Notes: generated by a model from the letters alone, not told the origin. DNA of 64,000 bases from Halarchaeum nitratireducens (GCF_014647155.1 NZ_BMOQ01000004.1:1-64000); one strand, 5' to 3'. Positions 33,491 to 42,652 are shown, counted from the first letter of the stretch. Made by a program: numbers and translations.

Positions 33491-36400
33491 ATGAGTGACG
33501 ACCGGACCGTCCTCCTCATCGGAAGCGGCCCGATACAGATCGGTCAGGCGGCAGAGTTCGACTACTCCGGCGCGCAGGCGTGTCGCGCCCTGCAGGAGGA
33601 AGGGGCCCGAGTCGTCCTCGTCAACTCCAACCCCGCCACGATCATGACGGACCCCGAGATGGCGGACGAGGTGTACATCGAACCCATCACCACCGACGCC
33701 ATCGCGGAGGTCATCGCCGAAGAGGAACCCGACGGCGTGATCGCCGGCCTCGGCGGGCAGACGGGGCTGAACGTCACCGCCGAACTGGCCGAAGAGGGGG
33801 TCCTCGACGAGTACGATGTCGAGATCATGGGGACGCCCCTCGACACCATCTACGCGACGGAGGACCGCGAGCTCTTCCGCCAGCGGATGCACGACCTCGG
33901 CCAGCCGGTCGCGCGCTCGACCACCATCAGCCTCGACGAGGGCGAGAGCGTCCAGGACCTCGACGCGGACGCGCTCGGCGAGCGCGTCGAGGACGCCGTC
34001 GAATCGGTCGGCGGACTGCCGGTCATCATGCGGACCACGTACACGCTGGGCGGCTCCGGTTCCGGCGTCGTCGAGGACATGGAGGTCCTCAAAGAGCGCG
34101 TTCGCAAGGGCCTGCGCCTCTCCCGGAACGACGAGGTGCTCATCACCGAATCCATCGCCGGCTGGGTCGAACTCGAGTACGAGGTGATGCGCGACGCCGG
34201 CGACTCCACGGTCATCATCTGCAACATGGAGAACATCGACCCGATGGGCATCCACACCGGGGAGTCCACGGTCGTCACGCCGTCGCAGGTCATCCCGGAC
34301 GACGGTCACCAGGAGATGCGCGACGCGGCCCTGGAGGTCATCCGCGATCTCGGTATCGAGGGCGGCTGTAACATCCAGTTCGCGTGGCGCGACGACGGCA
34401 CGCCGGGCGGCGAGTATCGCGTGGTGGAGGTGAACCCGCGCGTCTCGCGCTCCTCCGCGCTCGCCTCGAAGGCGACCGGCTACCCCATCGCGCGCGTCAC
34501 CGCGAAGGTCGCGCTCGGCAAGCGCCTCCACGAGATCACGAACGAGATCACGGGCGAGACGACGGCCGCCTTCGAGCCCGCGATCGACTACGTCGTCACG
34601 AAGGTGCCGCGCTGGCCCAAGGACAAGTTCGACAACGTGGACTTCACGCTCGGCACCGCGATGAAGAGCACGGGCGAGGCGATGGCGATCGGACGCACCT
34701 TCGAGGAGTCGCTGTTGAAGGCGATGCGTTCGAGCGAGTACGAACCCGATGTCGACTGGGCGAGCCTCTCGGACGACGAGCTCGCCGAGACGTACGTCGC
34801 GCGCCCGAGCCCCGATCGCCCCTACGCGATTTTCGAGGCGTTCGACCGCGGCTTCACGATCGACGAAGTCGTCGATCTCACCGGCATCGAGGAGTGGTAC
34901 GTCGAGCGCTTCGCGCGGATCGCCGACGCCGCCGACGGCGCGAAAGACGGCGCGTTCACCGACGCCGCCATCGAGGGCTTCACGAACCACGAGATCACGG
35001 CGCTCGCCGGCGGGGCGTTCGACGACACGCACCCGTCGTGGTTGCCCGCGGACGTCGAGGCCGAGGCCTCCGCCGACGGGCCCGAAGCGCGCCCCGACGG
35101 CGCGGGCGTGAGCGTCGCGGACGTCGAGGCCGACGTCCCCGGGCGCACCTACAAGCAGGTCGACACCTGCGCGGGCGAGTTCGAAGCTCAGACGCCGTAC
35201 TACTACTCCTCGCGCAAGCCCGAGTGGTTCAGCGGACCCTTCGAGGGCGAGTCCGCGGGCGGCGAGCTCCGCGTCGATCACGACACCGACTCGGTCGTCG
35301 TCGTCGGCGGCGGCCCCATCCGCATCGGACAGGGCGTCGAGTTCGATTACTGCTCCGTCCACGCCGTCCGCGCGCTGCGCGAGGAGGGCGTCGAGGCCCA
35401 CGTCGTCAACAACAACCCGGAGACGGTCTCGACCGACTACGACACCAGCGACGGCCTGTTCTTCGAGCCGATCACCGCCGAGGAGGTCGCGGACGTCGTC
35501 GAGGCAACCGGCGCCGACGGCGTGATGGTCCAGTTCGGCGGCCAGACGTCCGTGAACGTCGCGGACGAGCTCGAAGCCGAGATCGACCGGCGCGGGCTAA
35601 GTGCAAAAATCCTCGGGACGAGCGTCGAGGCGATGGACTTAGCGGAGGACCGCGATCGCTTCAACGTCCTGATGGACGGCCTCGGAATCAGCCAGCCGGA
35701 CGGCGGCACGGCGACGAGCAAAGCGGAGGCCCTCGACCTCGCGCACGATCTGGGCTACCCCGTGCTCGTCCGGCCGTCCTACGTCCTCGGCGGGCGCGCG
35801 ATGGACGTCGTCCACAGCGACGCGGAGCTCGAGGGGTACATCGAGGAGGCCGTCCGGGTCGCCCCCGACAAGCCGATCCTCGTCGACGAGTTCCTCGCGG
35901 ACGCCGTCGAGCTCGACGTTGACGCCGTCTCGGACGGCGAGGACGTCCTCATCGGCGGCGTAATGGAGCACGTCGAGGCCGCCGGCGTCCACAGCGGTGA
36001 CTCGGCCTGCGTCATCCCGCCGCGCAACCTCGACGACGAGACGCTCGGTCGCGTCCGCGAGGTCGTCGAGGAGATCGCGCGCGCGCTCGAAACCGTCGGC
36101 CTGCTCAACGTCCAGCTCGCCGTGAAGGACGGCGAAGTCTACGTGCTGGAGGCGAACCCCCGCTCATCGCGCACCGTTCCGTTCGTCTCGAAGGCGACCG
36201 GCGTCCCCATCGCCAAGCTCGCCGCGAAGGTCATGGCGGGCGACTCGCTCGCCGACCTCGGCGTCGAGGAGGGCGTCCCCGAGCAGTTCAGCGTCAAGGA
36301 GGTCGTCCTCCCGTTCGATCGCTTCGAGGGCGCGGACCCGCGTCTCGGTCCCGAGATGAAGTCCACGGGCGAGGTCATGGGGACCGCCCGGAGCTTCGGG

Positions 36401-36733
36401 AAGGCCTACGAGAAGGCCCAATCCGCGGCCGGCAACCCGCTTCCCGAGGGCGGCGTCGCCGTCGTGGACTTCGACCTCGACGGCTTCGACGACTACTACG
36501 ACGTCCGCGCGTTCGACGACGTTCCCGAGGCGATCCGGCAGAATGAACTCGACCTCTACGTGGGCGACGACGTCCACGCGCTCCAGACCGCCATCGAGGA
36601 GGAACTCCCCTACATCTCCACGATCGCCAGCGCCGAGGCGAGCCTCGAAGCCCTCGCCCACCGCGAGGACGACCTCGACGTCGCCTCCGTCAGCTCCCGC
36701 CCCATCACGAACACCACGTGGGGCGGCGACTGA
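33491..36733 (+). CDS. carB: Carbamoyl-phosphate synthase large subunit
   Basis: It makes carbamoyl phosphate for arginine and pyrimidines from bicarbonate, ATP and ammonia delivered by CarA. It has 1080 residues with the duplicated architecture: first ATP-grasp half (about 1-400, with IGSGPIQIGQAAEFDYSG and AGLGGQTGLN), oligomerisation domain (about 400-550), second half (about 570-930, with VVGGGPIRIGQGVEFDYCSVH) and an allosteric MGS-like end that looks shorter than in E. coli. The ATG at 33491 is 26 nt after a TATA-like element. carA is 3' and convergent, not cotranscribed. Confidence 0.96.
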   Translation: MSDDRTVLLIGSGPIQIGQAAEFDYSGAQACRALQEEGARVVLVNSNPATIMTDPEMADEVYIEPITTDAIAEVIAEEEPDGVIAGLGGQTGLNVTAELAEEGVLDEYDVEIMGTPLDTIYATEDRELFRQRMHDLGQPVARSTTISLDEGESVQDLDADALGERVEDAVESVGGLPVIMRTTYTLGGSGSGVVEDMEVLKERVRKGLRLSRNDEVLITESIAGWVELEYEVMRDAGDSTVIICNMENIDPMGIHTGESTVVTPSQVIPDDGHQEMRDAALEVIRDLGIEGGCNIQFAWRDDGTPGGEYRVVEVNPRVSRSSALASKATGYPIARVTAKVALGKRLHEITNEITGETTAAFEPAIDYVVTKVPRWPKDKFDNVDFTLGTAMKSTGEAMAIGRTFEESLLKAMRSSEYEPDVDWASLSDDELAETYVARPSPDRPYAIFEAFDRGFTIDEVVDLTGIEEWYVERFARIADAADGAKDGAFTDAAIEGFTNHEITALAGGAFDDTHPSWLPADVEAEASADGPEARPDGAGVSVADVEADVPGRTYKQVDTCAGEFEAQTPYYYSSRKPEWFSGPFEGESAGGELRVDHDTDSVVVVGGGPIRIGQGVEFDYCSVHAVRALREEGVEAHVVNNNPETVSTDYDTSDGLFFEPITAEEVADVVEATGADGVMVQFGGQTSVNVADELEAEIDRRGLSAKILGTSVEAMDLAEDRDRFNVLMDGLGISQPDGGTATSKAEALDLAHDLGYPVLVRPSYVLGGRAMDVVHSDAELEGYIEEAVRVAPDKPILVDEFLADAVELDVDAVSDGEDVLIGGVMEHVEAAGVHSGDSACVIPPRNLDDETLGRVREVVEEIARALETVGLLNVQLAVKDGEVYVLEANPRSSRTVPFVSKATGVPIAKLAAKVMAGDSLADLGVEEGVPEQFSVKEVVLPFDRFEGADPRLGPEMKSTGEVMGTARSFGKAYEKAQSAAGNPLPEGGVAVVDFDLDGFDDYYDVRAFDDVPEAIRQNELDLYVGDDVHALQTAIEEELPYISTIASAEASLEALAHREDDLDVASVSSRPITNTTWGGD

Positions 36734-36904
36734 CGCCTCGCGGGCGGTACCTCGTCTCCTCCCACGACGGCTCTTTTCGCGGATCGTCCCCAGACGGCTA
36801 GCGCGACTCGCGCGGCGTCATCGAGCGCCGTCGCTCGCCGCGCGAGTCGGGACAGGAAACTTCGGAGGACCGCCGGAATCCGAGAGAGCCGCGCGTTCGA
36901 GCGC

Positions 36905-37957
36905 TTACGCGGTGACTTGCCGGCTCTCCGCGAGTTCGAGAACTTCGTCGAAGAAGTCGAGGGTGTCGTGCGGGCCGGGGTTCGCCTCGGGGTGGTACTG
37001 GCGGGTGAGGATGCCGTACTCGGTGCTGTCGAGGCCTTCGGGGGTGTCGTCGTTGACGTTCACCTGCGTGACGGTGAGGTCGCCGGGCTCGGCGACCGTG
37101 TAGCCGTGGTTCTGCGTCGTCATGACGACCCGTCCCGTATCGTGGTCGAGGACGGGCTGGTTGACCCCGCGGTGACCGAAGTCCATCTTCTCCGTCGTCC
37201 CGCCGAGGGCGCGCGCGACGACCTGCTGGCCGAGGCAGATGCCCGCGATGGGGAGCTCGCCGGTGAAGTGCTCGACGAGGGTCCGGGCCGCCTCGAAGTT
37301 CGCGGGATCGCCGGGGCCGTTCGAGATGAAGAGGACGTCCGGATCGAGCGCCTCGACGTCCTCGGGCGTGGTGTCGTAGGGGAGGACGTGCACGTCGGCG
37401 TTCCGCGCGGTGAGCGAGTCGACGATGGAGCCCTTCGCGCCACAGTCGATCAGCGCGACGCGTGCACCGGATCCCTCGTGGTGGATCGGCTCGTCGACGC
37501 TGACGTCCGCGCCGATGTCCGTGATGTCGCTCATGTGCGGGCACGTGTCGAGTTGCGCCTTCGCCTCCTCGGGCGAGGCGTCGGGGCCGGCGGAGACGCC
37601 AACCTTCATCGCGCCGCGGTCGCGGATGTCCGTGACGAGATCGCGCGTGTCGACGTGGTCGACGGCGGGAACGCCCTCCGACTCGAGCCATTCGGCGACG
37701 TCGTCGGTCATCTCGCGCGCGACGACGGCGTAGGGGTGGACGCGATCAGACTCGAAGCGCTCCTCTCGGACGCCGTAGTTCCCGATGAGGGGGTAGGAGA
37801 AGGTGAGCACCTGGGCCTCGTAGGAGGGGTCGGTGAGACTCTCCTCGTACCCGGTGTAGGCGGTCGTGAACACGAGTTCGCCCTGGGCCGCACCCGGGGC
37901 GCGTGCACGCGCTTCGACTACGTCCCCCGTTTCGAGGGCGAGGTAGGCGTCCGACAT
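36905..37957 (-). CDS. carA: Carbamoyl-phosphate synthase small (glutaminase) subunit
   Basis: A glutamine amidotransferase that feeds ammonia to CarB. It has 350 residues. The N-terminal CPSase domain starts MSDAYLALETGDVVEARA. The class I glutaminase has the nucleophile in AGICLGQQ (Cys241) and the His/Glu of QYHPEANPGP (322 and 324). All are present. I take the ATG at 37957, because GGCTTATTGTC, a TATA-like box, is about 28 nt upstream on the minus strand. It diverges from the Lrp/AsnC gene across a strong palindrome. Confidence 0.95.
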   Translation of the reverse strand: MSDAYLALETGDVVEARARAPGAAQGELVFTTAYTGYEESLTDPSYEAQVLTFSYPLIGNYGVREERFESDRVHPYAVVAREMTDDVAEWLESEGVPAVDHVDTRDLVTDIRDRGAMKVGVSAGPDASPEEAKAQLDTCPHMSDITDIGADVSVDEPIHHEGSGARVALIDCGAKGSIVDSLTARNADVHVLPYDTTPEDVEALDPDVLFISNGPGDPANFEAARTLVEHFTGELPIAGICLGQQVVARALGGTTEKMDFGHRGVNQPVLDHDTGRVVMTTQNHGYTVAEPGDLTVTQVNVNDDTPEGLDSTEYGILTRQYHPEANPGPHDTLDFFDEVLELAESRQVTA

Positions 37958-37995
37958 TACGAGAAGCGAACGCACCTCCCGACAATAAGCCTTGC

Positions 37996-38024
37996 TTTCG
38001 TAGCGTCGTTACGAAATTCGTAAC
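37996..38024. promoter_or_regulatory. Palindromic operator between carA and the Lrp/AsnC gene
   Basis: GTTACGAAATTCGTAAC (38008-38024) is an 8-bp inverted repeat around one base. An overlapping pair TTTCGTA (37996-38002) and TACGAAA (38010-38016) is inverted around a 7-nt spacer. The site abuts the carA TATA element and overlaps the BRE/TATA region of the regulator gene, so a bound protein could repress both. The adjacent Lrp is the obvious candidate. Confidence 0.6.
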
Positions 38025-38054
38025 TCCTTTCGCACGCCACGCCGTCCGTCCCGT

Positions 38055-38465
38055 ATGGACGACCTCGACCGGCAGATCCTGGACGTCCTCCGACGCGACG
38101 CCAGGACCCCCTACACCGAGATCGGTGACGAACTCGGCGTCAGCGAGGGTACCATCCGCAACCGCGTCGAGCGCTTGCAGGAGGACGGCGTCATCGAGCG
38201 CTTCACCATCTCGACCAGCACGGGGAACGTCAAGGCGATGATCGAAGTCGACGTCGCCGTCGACGTCGACACTCACCGCGTCGGCGATCAGATCGCCGAG
38301 TGGCCCGAAGTCGATTTCGTCTGGCAGGTCTCCGGCGAACTCGACATCGTCGTCGTCGTCGACGCAGACGACACCGGCCGCGTCAACGAACTCATCACCA
38401 AGACGCGCGAACTCGACGACGTTACGACGACGAAGACGCGACTCATACTGGACGAAACCCTGTAA
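38055..38465 (+). CDS. Lrp/AsnC family transcriptional regulator
   Basis: A 136-residue archaeal Lrp-type regulator. The AsnC-type winged HTH (1-55) reads DLDRQILDVLRRDARTPYTEIGDELGVSEGTIRNRVERLQ, followed by the RAM ligand-binding domain (about 60-136). Such proteins form dimers and octamers and sense amino acids. Divergence from carA across a palindrome suggests control of carbamoyl phosphate synthesis and of itself, perhaps in response to glutamine or arginine. The dispersed repeat copy C starts immediately at its stop codon. Confidence 0.92.
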   Translation: MDDLDRQILDVLRRDARTPYTEIGDELGVSEGTIRNRVERLQEDGVIERFTISTSTGNVKAMIEVDVAVDVDTHRVGDQIAEWPEVDFVWQVSGELDIVVVVDADDTGRVNELITKTRELDDVTTTKTRLILDETL

Positions 38466-38701
38466 ATCGACCTTTTGCCGCGCTCGTGGTTCGAGAGACG
38501 GTGTCGCCGTCTCTCATCATCATGAAAGCGCGAAGCGCCTTTCGAATGACTTCGCTCGCTGGCAAAAGCTCGGCCAAAAGCGGCGTCGGCCACCTTCGGT
38601 GGTCTCGCCGCCTCGCGCCTCCGGCGCGAGTGAACCGGCGACCTACCGGGTCCTAACGACCGCTCGCTCGCGGATGCTATCCTCCGTGGTTCGTTCGGTC
38701 T
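38464..38701 (-). repeat. Dispersed hairpin element, copy C (inverted)
   Basis: Read on the minus strand it has the same order as copy A: left module (38701-38661), middle hairpins, then the right module. That module starts with an exact 19-nt match to copy A (38580-38562) and ends GCGGCAAAAGGTCGATTT. Its interior differs, with a 9-bp stem GAGAGACGG/CCGTCTCTC (38492-38514) and a GAAAGCGC/GCGC stem. So the ends are conserved while stem sequences vary. Confidence 0.65.
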
Positions 38702-38790
38702 ATGTGTGTATCGGACGATACCAGTATCATCGTATTGTAAGGCCCGTATGCGGACGAACTGACTATATGCTGGGATACTAGACAAACCGT
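38466..38790. other. Gap between the Lrp gene and a membrane-protein gene
   Basis: This 325-nt gap consists mainly of repeat copy C (to about 38701), followed by about 90 nt of AT-richer sequence that should hold the promoter of the membrane-protein gene. There is no credible ORF. Confidence 0.6.
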
Positions 38791-39147
38791 ATGAACCGCG
38801 CCCTCCCTGTCGCACTCGGTGTCGGCGTCCTCGTCGCTGCCGCCGTCTACGCTTTGCTCGTCTCTGATTGGTACGTTGCGGGCTGTCTCGGTGGAACATA
38901 CGCAGGAGTAGCGTACTTCGCGTCTGCCTACTCTAGTACCGTCTTCCGGTATCGAACGAGATTCACCGAGCGCACGGACAAGGTCGGTGATTTCATTGGT
39001 CTCATGGGGGTCAACCTTGGCATTCTTGCGTTCATCGCTTACCTCAACACGTCCACTCGCGTGACAGCCGCCCTCGTCATCTGGTACACTGGAGCCGTGG
39101 CATTCATCCTCTTTGCAACGCACGTCCGCCACGAAGTCGGCGCGTAA
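38791..39147 (+). CDS. Small membrane protein of foreign-looking composition
   Basis: A 118-residue protein with four likely membrane segments (about 5-24, 30-47, 68-86, 90-110), joined by a basic loop (RYRTRFTERTDK). I do not recognise the family. GC content is visibly lower than in neighbours, and codons such as GGT, GCA and TCT are frequent. The gene lies between the Lrp gene and rfcL, enclosed by two inverted copies of the dispersed hairpin repeat that end exactly at the stop codons of both neighbours. It therefore looks like cargo inserted between two core genes. Confidence 0.65.
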   Translation: MNRALPVALGVGVLVAAAVYALLVSDWYVAGCLGGTYAGVAYFASAYSSTVFRYRTRFTERTDKVGDFIGLMGVNLGILAFIAYLNTSTRVTAALVIWYTGAVAFILFATHVRHEVGA

Positions 39148-39190
39148 GACCGAGGGTCTACATCGAACCCTCCACGCGGTAGTGTTCGGC

Positions 39191-39344
39191 GACCGAGCGG
39201 GTCGATAGACCCCGGTAGGTCGCCGATTCCCTCGCGCGTTAGCGCGAGGCCGAGGAGGGACCGGAGATCCCGACGTTGGCTTTTGGTCGAGCTTTTGCAA
39301 GCGCAGGCGCGGCGAAGCCGCGCCGAGCGCTGCAAAAGGTCGTT
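39191..39344 (+). repeat. Dispersed hairpin element, copy B
   Basis: It shares CGGTAGGTCGCCG with copy C and the 65-nt right module (39280-39344) with copy A. The middle hairpin CCTCGCGC/GCGCGAGG differs in sequence from the equivalent stems of A (CTCGCC/GGCGAG) and C (CTCGCGCC/GGCGCGAG), yet all three pair perfectly. Its last base touches the rfcL stop codon (39344-39346). Confidence 0.68.
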
Positions 39345-40813
39345 TAGAAGAATTCGTCGAGGCCGCTCTGCATGTCGTCGTCCTCGGCGTCGTCGCTCTT
39401 CGTGTCCGTCTCCTGTTCGTCGACGAAGACGTCGGCCTCGTCGCCCGTTTCGTCGGTTTCCGCTGTATCCTCTTTCGCCTCGACGTCGGCGTCGACGTCC
39501 GTCTGCCCGGCGAACGCGCCCCCGGAGTGTTCGACGGCGGCTTCGGCCTTCGACGCCTCGGCGTCGGCGACGATGTCCGCCACCTTGTTCGTGTCCTTCC
39601 CGCTGCCGGTGACGAACGCGACGTGCTCTGCCTCCAGGTCGTAGGCGGCGGCCATCGCCACGGTGAGCTCGCGGGGCTTGCAGTGATGCGTCATTGCGGC
39701 GAGGAACGGCATGACCTCGCGGCGGGCGCTCGCCATCGAGCACCCCGATTTCTCGGCGATCTTGCGGGCGACGTAGTCGCGGGTGTTCCGCGTGCCTTTC
39801 GTCCGGCCGAGCTTCGACCAGTAGGACGGGGGGCCGTAGCGCGTCCACCCGCCTTTGGGCTCGCGGCGGGCGGCGGCGACGCCGGCGGCGACGTTGTCGG
39901 TCGCGTAGCGCCAGTAGGAGTAGTCCTGCGTGGCGCGCACGCGCCCGAGCCACTTATCGGCGTTCGCGAGGAAACCGTAGGCGTCCGCGAGCTCGGCCCT
40001 GCCGTAGTCCTTCGGGACGTTGTCCTCCACCCAGTTGAGGAGGTCGTCCGGCGTCTCGTCGACGTCGTAGGCGGCGTAGAGCGACTCCTGTGCGCCCTTC
40101 TCTTTGATGACGTCGTCGAGGAAGTCGAAGATGCCCTCGGTGGTGTCTCGATCACCGGTGACGATGTCGTCCTCGGTGAGGACTTCGCGTTCCTCGGCGA
40201 GCGCCTGGAGGTCGTTGATCGCCGACCGGAGGTCTCCCGCGTTCTTCTGGGCGAGCGCCGAGAGCGCGGCGTCCTCGTACTCGACGCCCTCGCGTCGACA
40301 GACGTCGCGGAGGACGGGGACGATGGAGCGCTTGCCGACGTCGCGGAACTCGATCTCCTGACAGGCGTTCCGGAGGGCGTTCGACATGTCGTAGTACTCG
40401 TTGGCGATGAGCACCATCGGCTGGGTCGCTTCCTTGACGAGGCGCGTGACGGCGCGCGCGCCCCCGCGATCGGCGTTCCCGTGGATGTTGTCCGCTTCGT
40501 CCATGATGACGAGCTTTCGACCGCCGGTGCCACCGCCGAGCGTGCCGGATTTCGCGGCCTCGCCAGCGACGCGCTCGATGACGTCCTTCGTGCGCGTGTC
40601 GCTCGCGTTCAACTCGATCGCGTCCCACCCCATGTCGTTGGCGAGCGCGTGCGCCGCGGAGGTCTTCCCCACGCCGGGGCTCCCGTGGACGACGACGGCT
40701 TCCCGGTGATCGTCCCACGTCTCCGCCCACTGCTTGAGGTCGTCGCGGGCCGAGTCGTTCCCGCGGACCTCCGAGAGCGTCGTCGGGCGGTACTTCTCCG
40801 TCCAGTCTACCAT
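39344..40813 (-). CDS. rfcL: Replication factor C large subunit
   Basis: The large subunit of the archaeal clamp loader that opens PCNA around DNA. It has 489 residues. AAA+ motifs are Walker A HGSPGVGKTSAAHAL (near 43-57), Walker B VIMDEAD (102-108), and sensor regions with NEYYDMSNALRN. The acidic low-complexity C-terminal region (about 420-480) ends in QSGLDEFF (482-489), a complete PCNA-interacting box (QxxLxxFF) that anchors it to the clamp. Length is normal for haloarchaea. Confidence 0.96.
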   Translation of the reverse strand: MVDWTEKYRPTTLSEVRGNDSARDDLKQWAETWDDHREAVVVHGSPGVGKTSAAHALANDMGWDAIELNASDTRTKDVIERVAGEAAKSGTLGGGTGGRKLVIMDEADNIHGNADRGGARAVTRLVKEATQPMVLIANEYYDMSNALRNACQEIEFRDVGKRSIVPVLRDVCRREGVEYEDAALSALAQKNAGDLRSAINDLQALAEEREVLTEDDIVTGDRDTTEGIFDFLDDVIKEKGAQESLYAAYDVDETPDDLLNWVEDNVPKDYGRAELADAYGFLANADKWLGRVRATQDYSYWRYATDNVAAGVAAARREPKGGWTRYGPPSYWSKLGRTKGTRNTRDYVARKIAEKSGCSMASARREVMPFLAAMTHHCKPRELTVAMAAAYDLEAEHVAFVTGSGKDTNKVADIVADAEASKAEAAVEHSGGAFAGQTDVDADVEAKEDTAETDETGDEADVFVDEQETDTKSDDAEDDDMQSGLDEFF

Positions 40814-40876
40814 TACGCGAGAAGAGACGCGAACCGCGGTTAGGTGTTCCGGGACGGGCCGGATCGAACGCGCCGG

Positions 40877-41341
40877 CTACTCGGAGTGCGCGGCGACGTA
40901 CGTCACCGGGCACGGCGAGTCGAGGATGATGTCTTGGGCGGTGCTGCCGAAGACGGCTTTCCCCGTCGGCGAGCGCGGCCGCCCGCAGACGAAGACCTGA
41001 TCCGCGCCGACTTCGCCGGCGGCCGCGACGACCTCCTCCGCGACCTTGCCGACCGCGCCGCGGACCTCGTAGTCGATCCCGTGCTCGTCGAGCGTCGCGC
41101 CGAGGCGCTCGATCGTCTCGTGGTCCGCCAAGACGTCGTCGGCGTCGTCTCGGCTCGCCCCCTCGTGGCCGAGGCGCTCGGCGGCGTCGAGGAACTCCTC
41201 GCCCGTGACGACGTAGGTCAGCACGACCGTCGCCTCGGCCGGTCCGGCGACCCGCATCGCGGCGTCGAGCAGCCGATCCGCGTTCTCGTCGGTTATCGCC
41301 GGACTGAGCGCGACCAGTACCGTGTCGAGCGTCGGTTCCAT
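40877..41341 (-). CDS. Universal stress protein, UspA family
   Basis: A 154-residue single-domain UspA protein. It starts MEPTLDTVLVALSPAITDENADRLLDAA. The ATP-binding type loop GADQVFVCGRPRSPTGKAVFGSTAQDIIL is near the C-terminus (G-2x-G-9x-G(S/T) pattern). The ATG at 41341 has a TATA-like TATTATG about 27 nt upstream, while an ATG at 41368 would lie within that element and is rejected. The role in stress is unspecific. Confidence 0.88.
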   Translation of the reverse strand: MEPTLDTVLVALSPAITDENADRLLDAAMRVAGPAEATVVLTYVVTGEEFLDAAERLGHEGASRDDADDVLADHETIERLGATLDEHGIDYEVRGAVGKVAEEVVAAAGEVGADQVFVCGRPRSPTGKAVFGSTAQDIILDSPCPVTYVAAHSE

Positions 41342-41694
41342 GTCACTCCGTCGATCACGGATCGACATAATACTACGCCCCCGGGAGCGGTCGTGCGTGA
41401 CGACGCGCGTTTCGCCCGACTGCGACGGATCGAGACCGCGTTCGCTGCCCGTCGATCGACGCGACCGGAGCTCCCGCGACGGAACACCGCGGCGCTTCGG
41501 AACCGCCTCGACCTGTCGCTTCGACCGGTGCCCGTCCGGAGGAGGGGCCGACTCGAACGGCCGAGAAAACCCTCTTCGCACACAAAACCCTCTGTTCGTA
41601 CGCGAGAGACGGTATCCAGCGATTCGACCAAGCGGCGCGCCACCACGTCGAGCGTGACAACAGTTATTACCCATGCGCACAAATATCGTGATAG
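41342..41694. other. Divergent gap without a recognised gene
   Basis: This 353-nt stretch between a stress-protein gene and a small conserved gene has only basic, Arg/Ser-rich frames. Its right end holds a TATA-like GTTATTACC about 27 nt before ATG 41695, and its left end the TATTATG box of the stress protein. Nothing else was recognised. Confidence 0.5.
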
Positions 41695-42006
41695 ATGGTA
41701 TCGAGTGCCATACCACCGTCGGACGAAGCGCGCGAGATATTCACCGACCTCGGGTACGAGGTGACCGGCGACGCGGAGAACAGCTTCCGCGCCGCACGCG
41801 AGTGGAAGGAGATCGACGTGCTCGCCGTGACCGACGAGGTGCGAACCGACGGGGACGATCGGATGCGCTGTTTCGTCACGTGGAACGATCACGTCGAGCG
41901 CCTCGAACGCGCGCTCTCGACCGAGGAGCACGACGCCGAGTGGGCGATCATCGGCGTCGCCGAGGACGGCGACTACGAGGTCGCGCGCGCTCCGCCGACG
42001 GCGTAA
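41695..42006 (+). CDS. Conserved small haloarchaeal protein, unknown function
   Basis: A 103-residue acidic soluble protein. Its sequence (SDEAREIFTDLGYEVTGDAENSFRAAREWKEIDVLAV) suggests an alpha/beta fold with a strand-rich middle, and WNDHVERLERALSTE a helix. I think similar genes are widespread in haloarchaea, but no function is known. TATA-like GTTATTACC about 27 nt upstream supports the start. Confidence 0.65.
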   Translation: MVSSAIPPSDEAREIFTDLGYEVTGDAENSFRAAREWKEIDVLAVTDEVRTDGDDRMRCFVTWNDHVERLERALSTEEHDAEWAIIGVAEDGDYEVARAPPTA

Positions 42007-42066
42007 CGCACCGATACCACCACACCGGGCCGTAGCTATTTGTCCGGTCCACCCGACGATCCGTGC

Positions 42067-42600
42067 GTGCTATCGCTCACGACTATCGTCACGGACACCC
42101 TCTCGCGGTTCATCGATGGGATCGTCGCCGCGCTCCCGAAGCTCATCACGGGGATCGTCTTCCTCCTCCTCGCCGCCGTCGGCATCCGAATCGCGGTGTG
42201 GGCGGCCGCGAGCGTCGTCTCGCGAACGACCGACCAGCCGATCTACGTCCAGTTCGTCCGCACGATCGTCGGCGTCTTCCTCTGGTTCGGCGCGCTCCTC
42301 GCGTTCCTCACGCTCGTCGGGCTCCCCGGGATCGCGGCCGCGCTCGGCACCGCCTCGGGCTTCCTCGCGCTCGGCGTCTCTTACGCCCTCAGCGGGATGC
42401 TCGCGGACGCCGTCGCCGGCGTCTACCTCCTGCGCGATCCCGACTTCAACCCCGGCGACCGCGTCGTGGCCGGCGACACCGACGGGACGGTGACGGAGAT
42501 CGAACTCCGGAAGACCCGCTTCGCGGTCGACGACGGTGTCGTCGTGCGCGCGAACGCCGAGGTCGAGAAGAAGTGGACGAAGAAGACGGAATCGGAGTGA
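42067..42600 (+). CDS. Small MscS-type mechanosensitive channel protein
   Basis: A 177-residue membrane protein. Three membrane segments (about 20-40, 55-80, 85-110) end in GTASGFLALGVSYALSGMLADAVAGVYLL, the pore-lining TM3 region of MscS channels, followed by a short beta domain (FNPGDRVVAGDTDGTVTEIELRKTRFAV). It lacks the large cytoplasmic vestibule of E. coli MscS, which is common in small archaeal members. GTG 42067 fits a TATA-like TATTTG 27 nt upstream; a TTG at 42040 is the longer alternative. It may release osmolytes on hypo-osmotic shock. Confidence 0.82.
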   Translation: MLSLTTIVTDTLSRFIDGIVAALPKLITGIVFLLLAAVGIRIAVWAAASVVSRTTDQPIYVQFVRTIVGVFLWFGALLAFLTLVGLPGIAAALGTASGFLALGVSYALSGMLADAVAGVYLLRDPDFNPGDRVVAGDTDGTVTEIELRKTRFAVDDGVVVRANAEVEKKWTKKTESE

Positions 42601-42652
42601 GCCGTGTCACACCGGCGGGGAGCATATACCCGCTCGACGCCTTTCGGGAGCT

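Noticed and set aside
33461-35401. 646-codon minus-strand frame opposite carB
   Set aside because: Antisense shadow of a well-supported gene; no recognisable domain.
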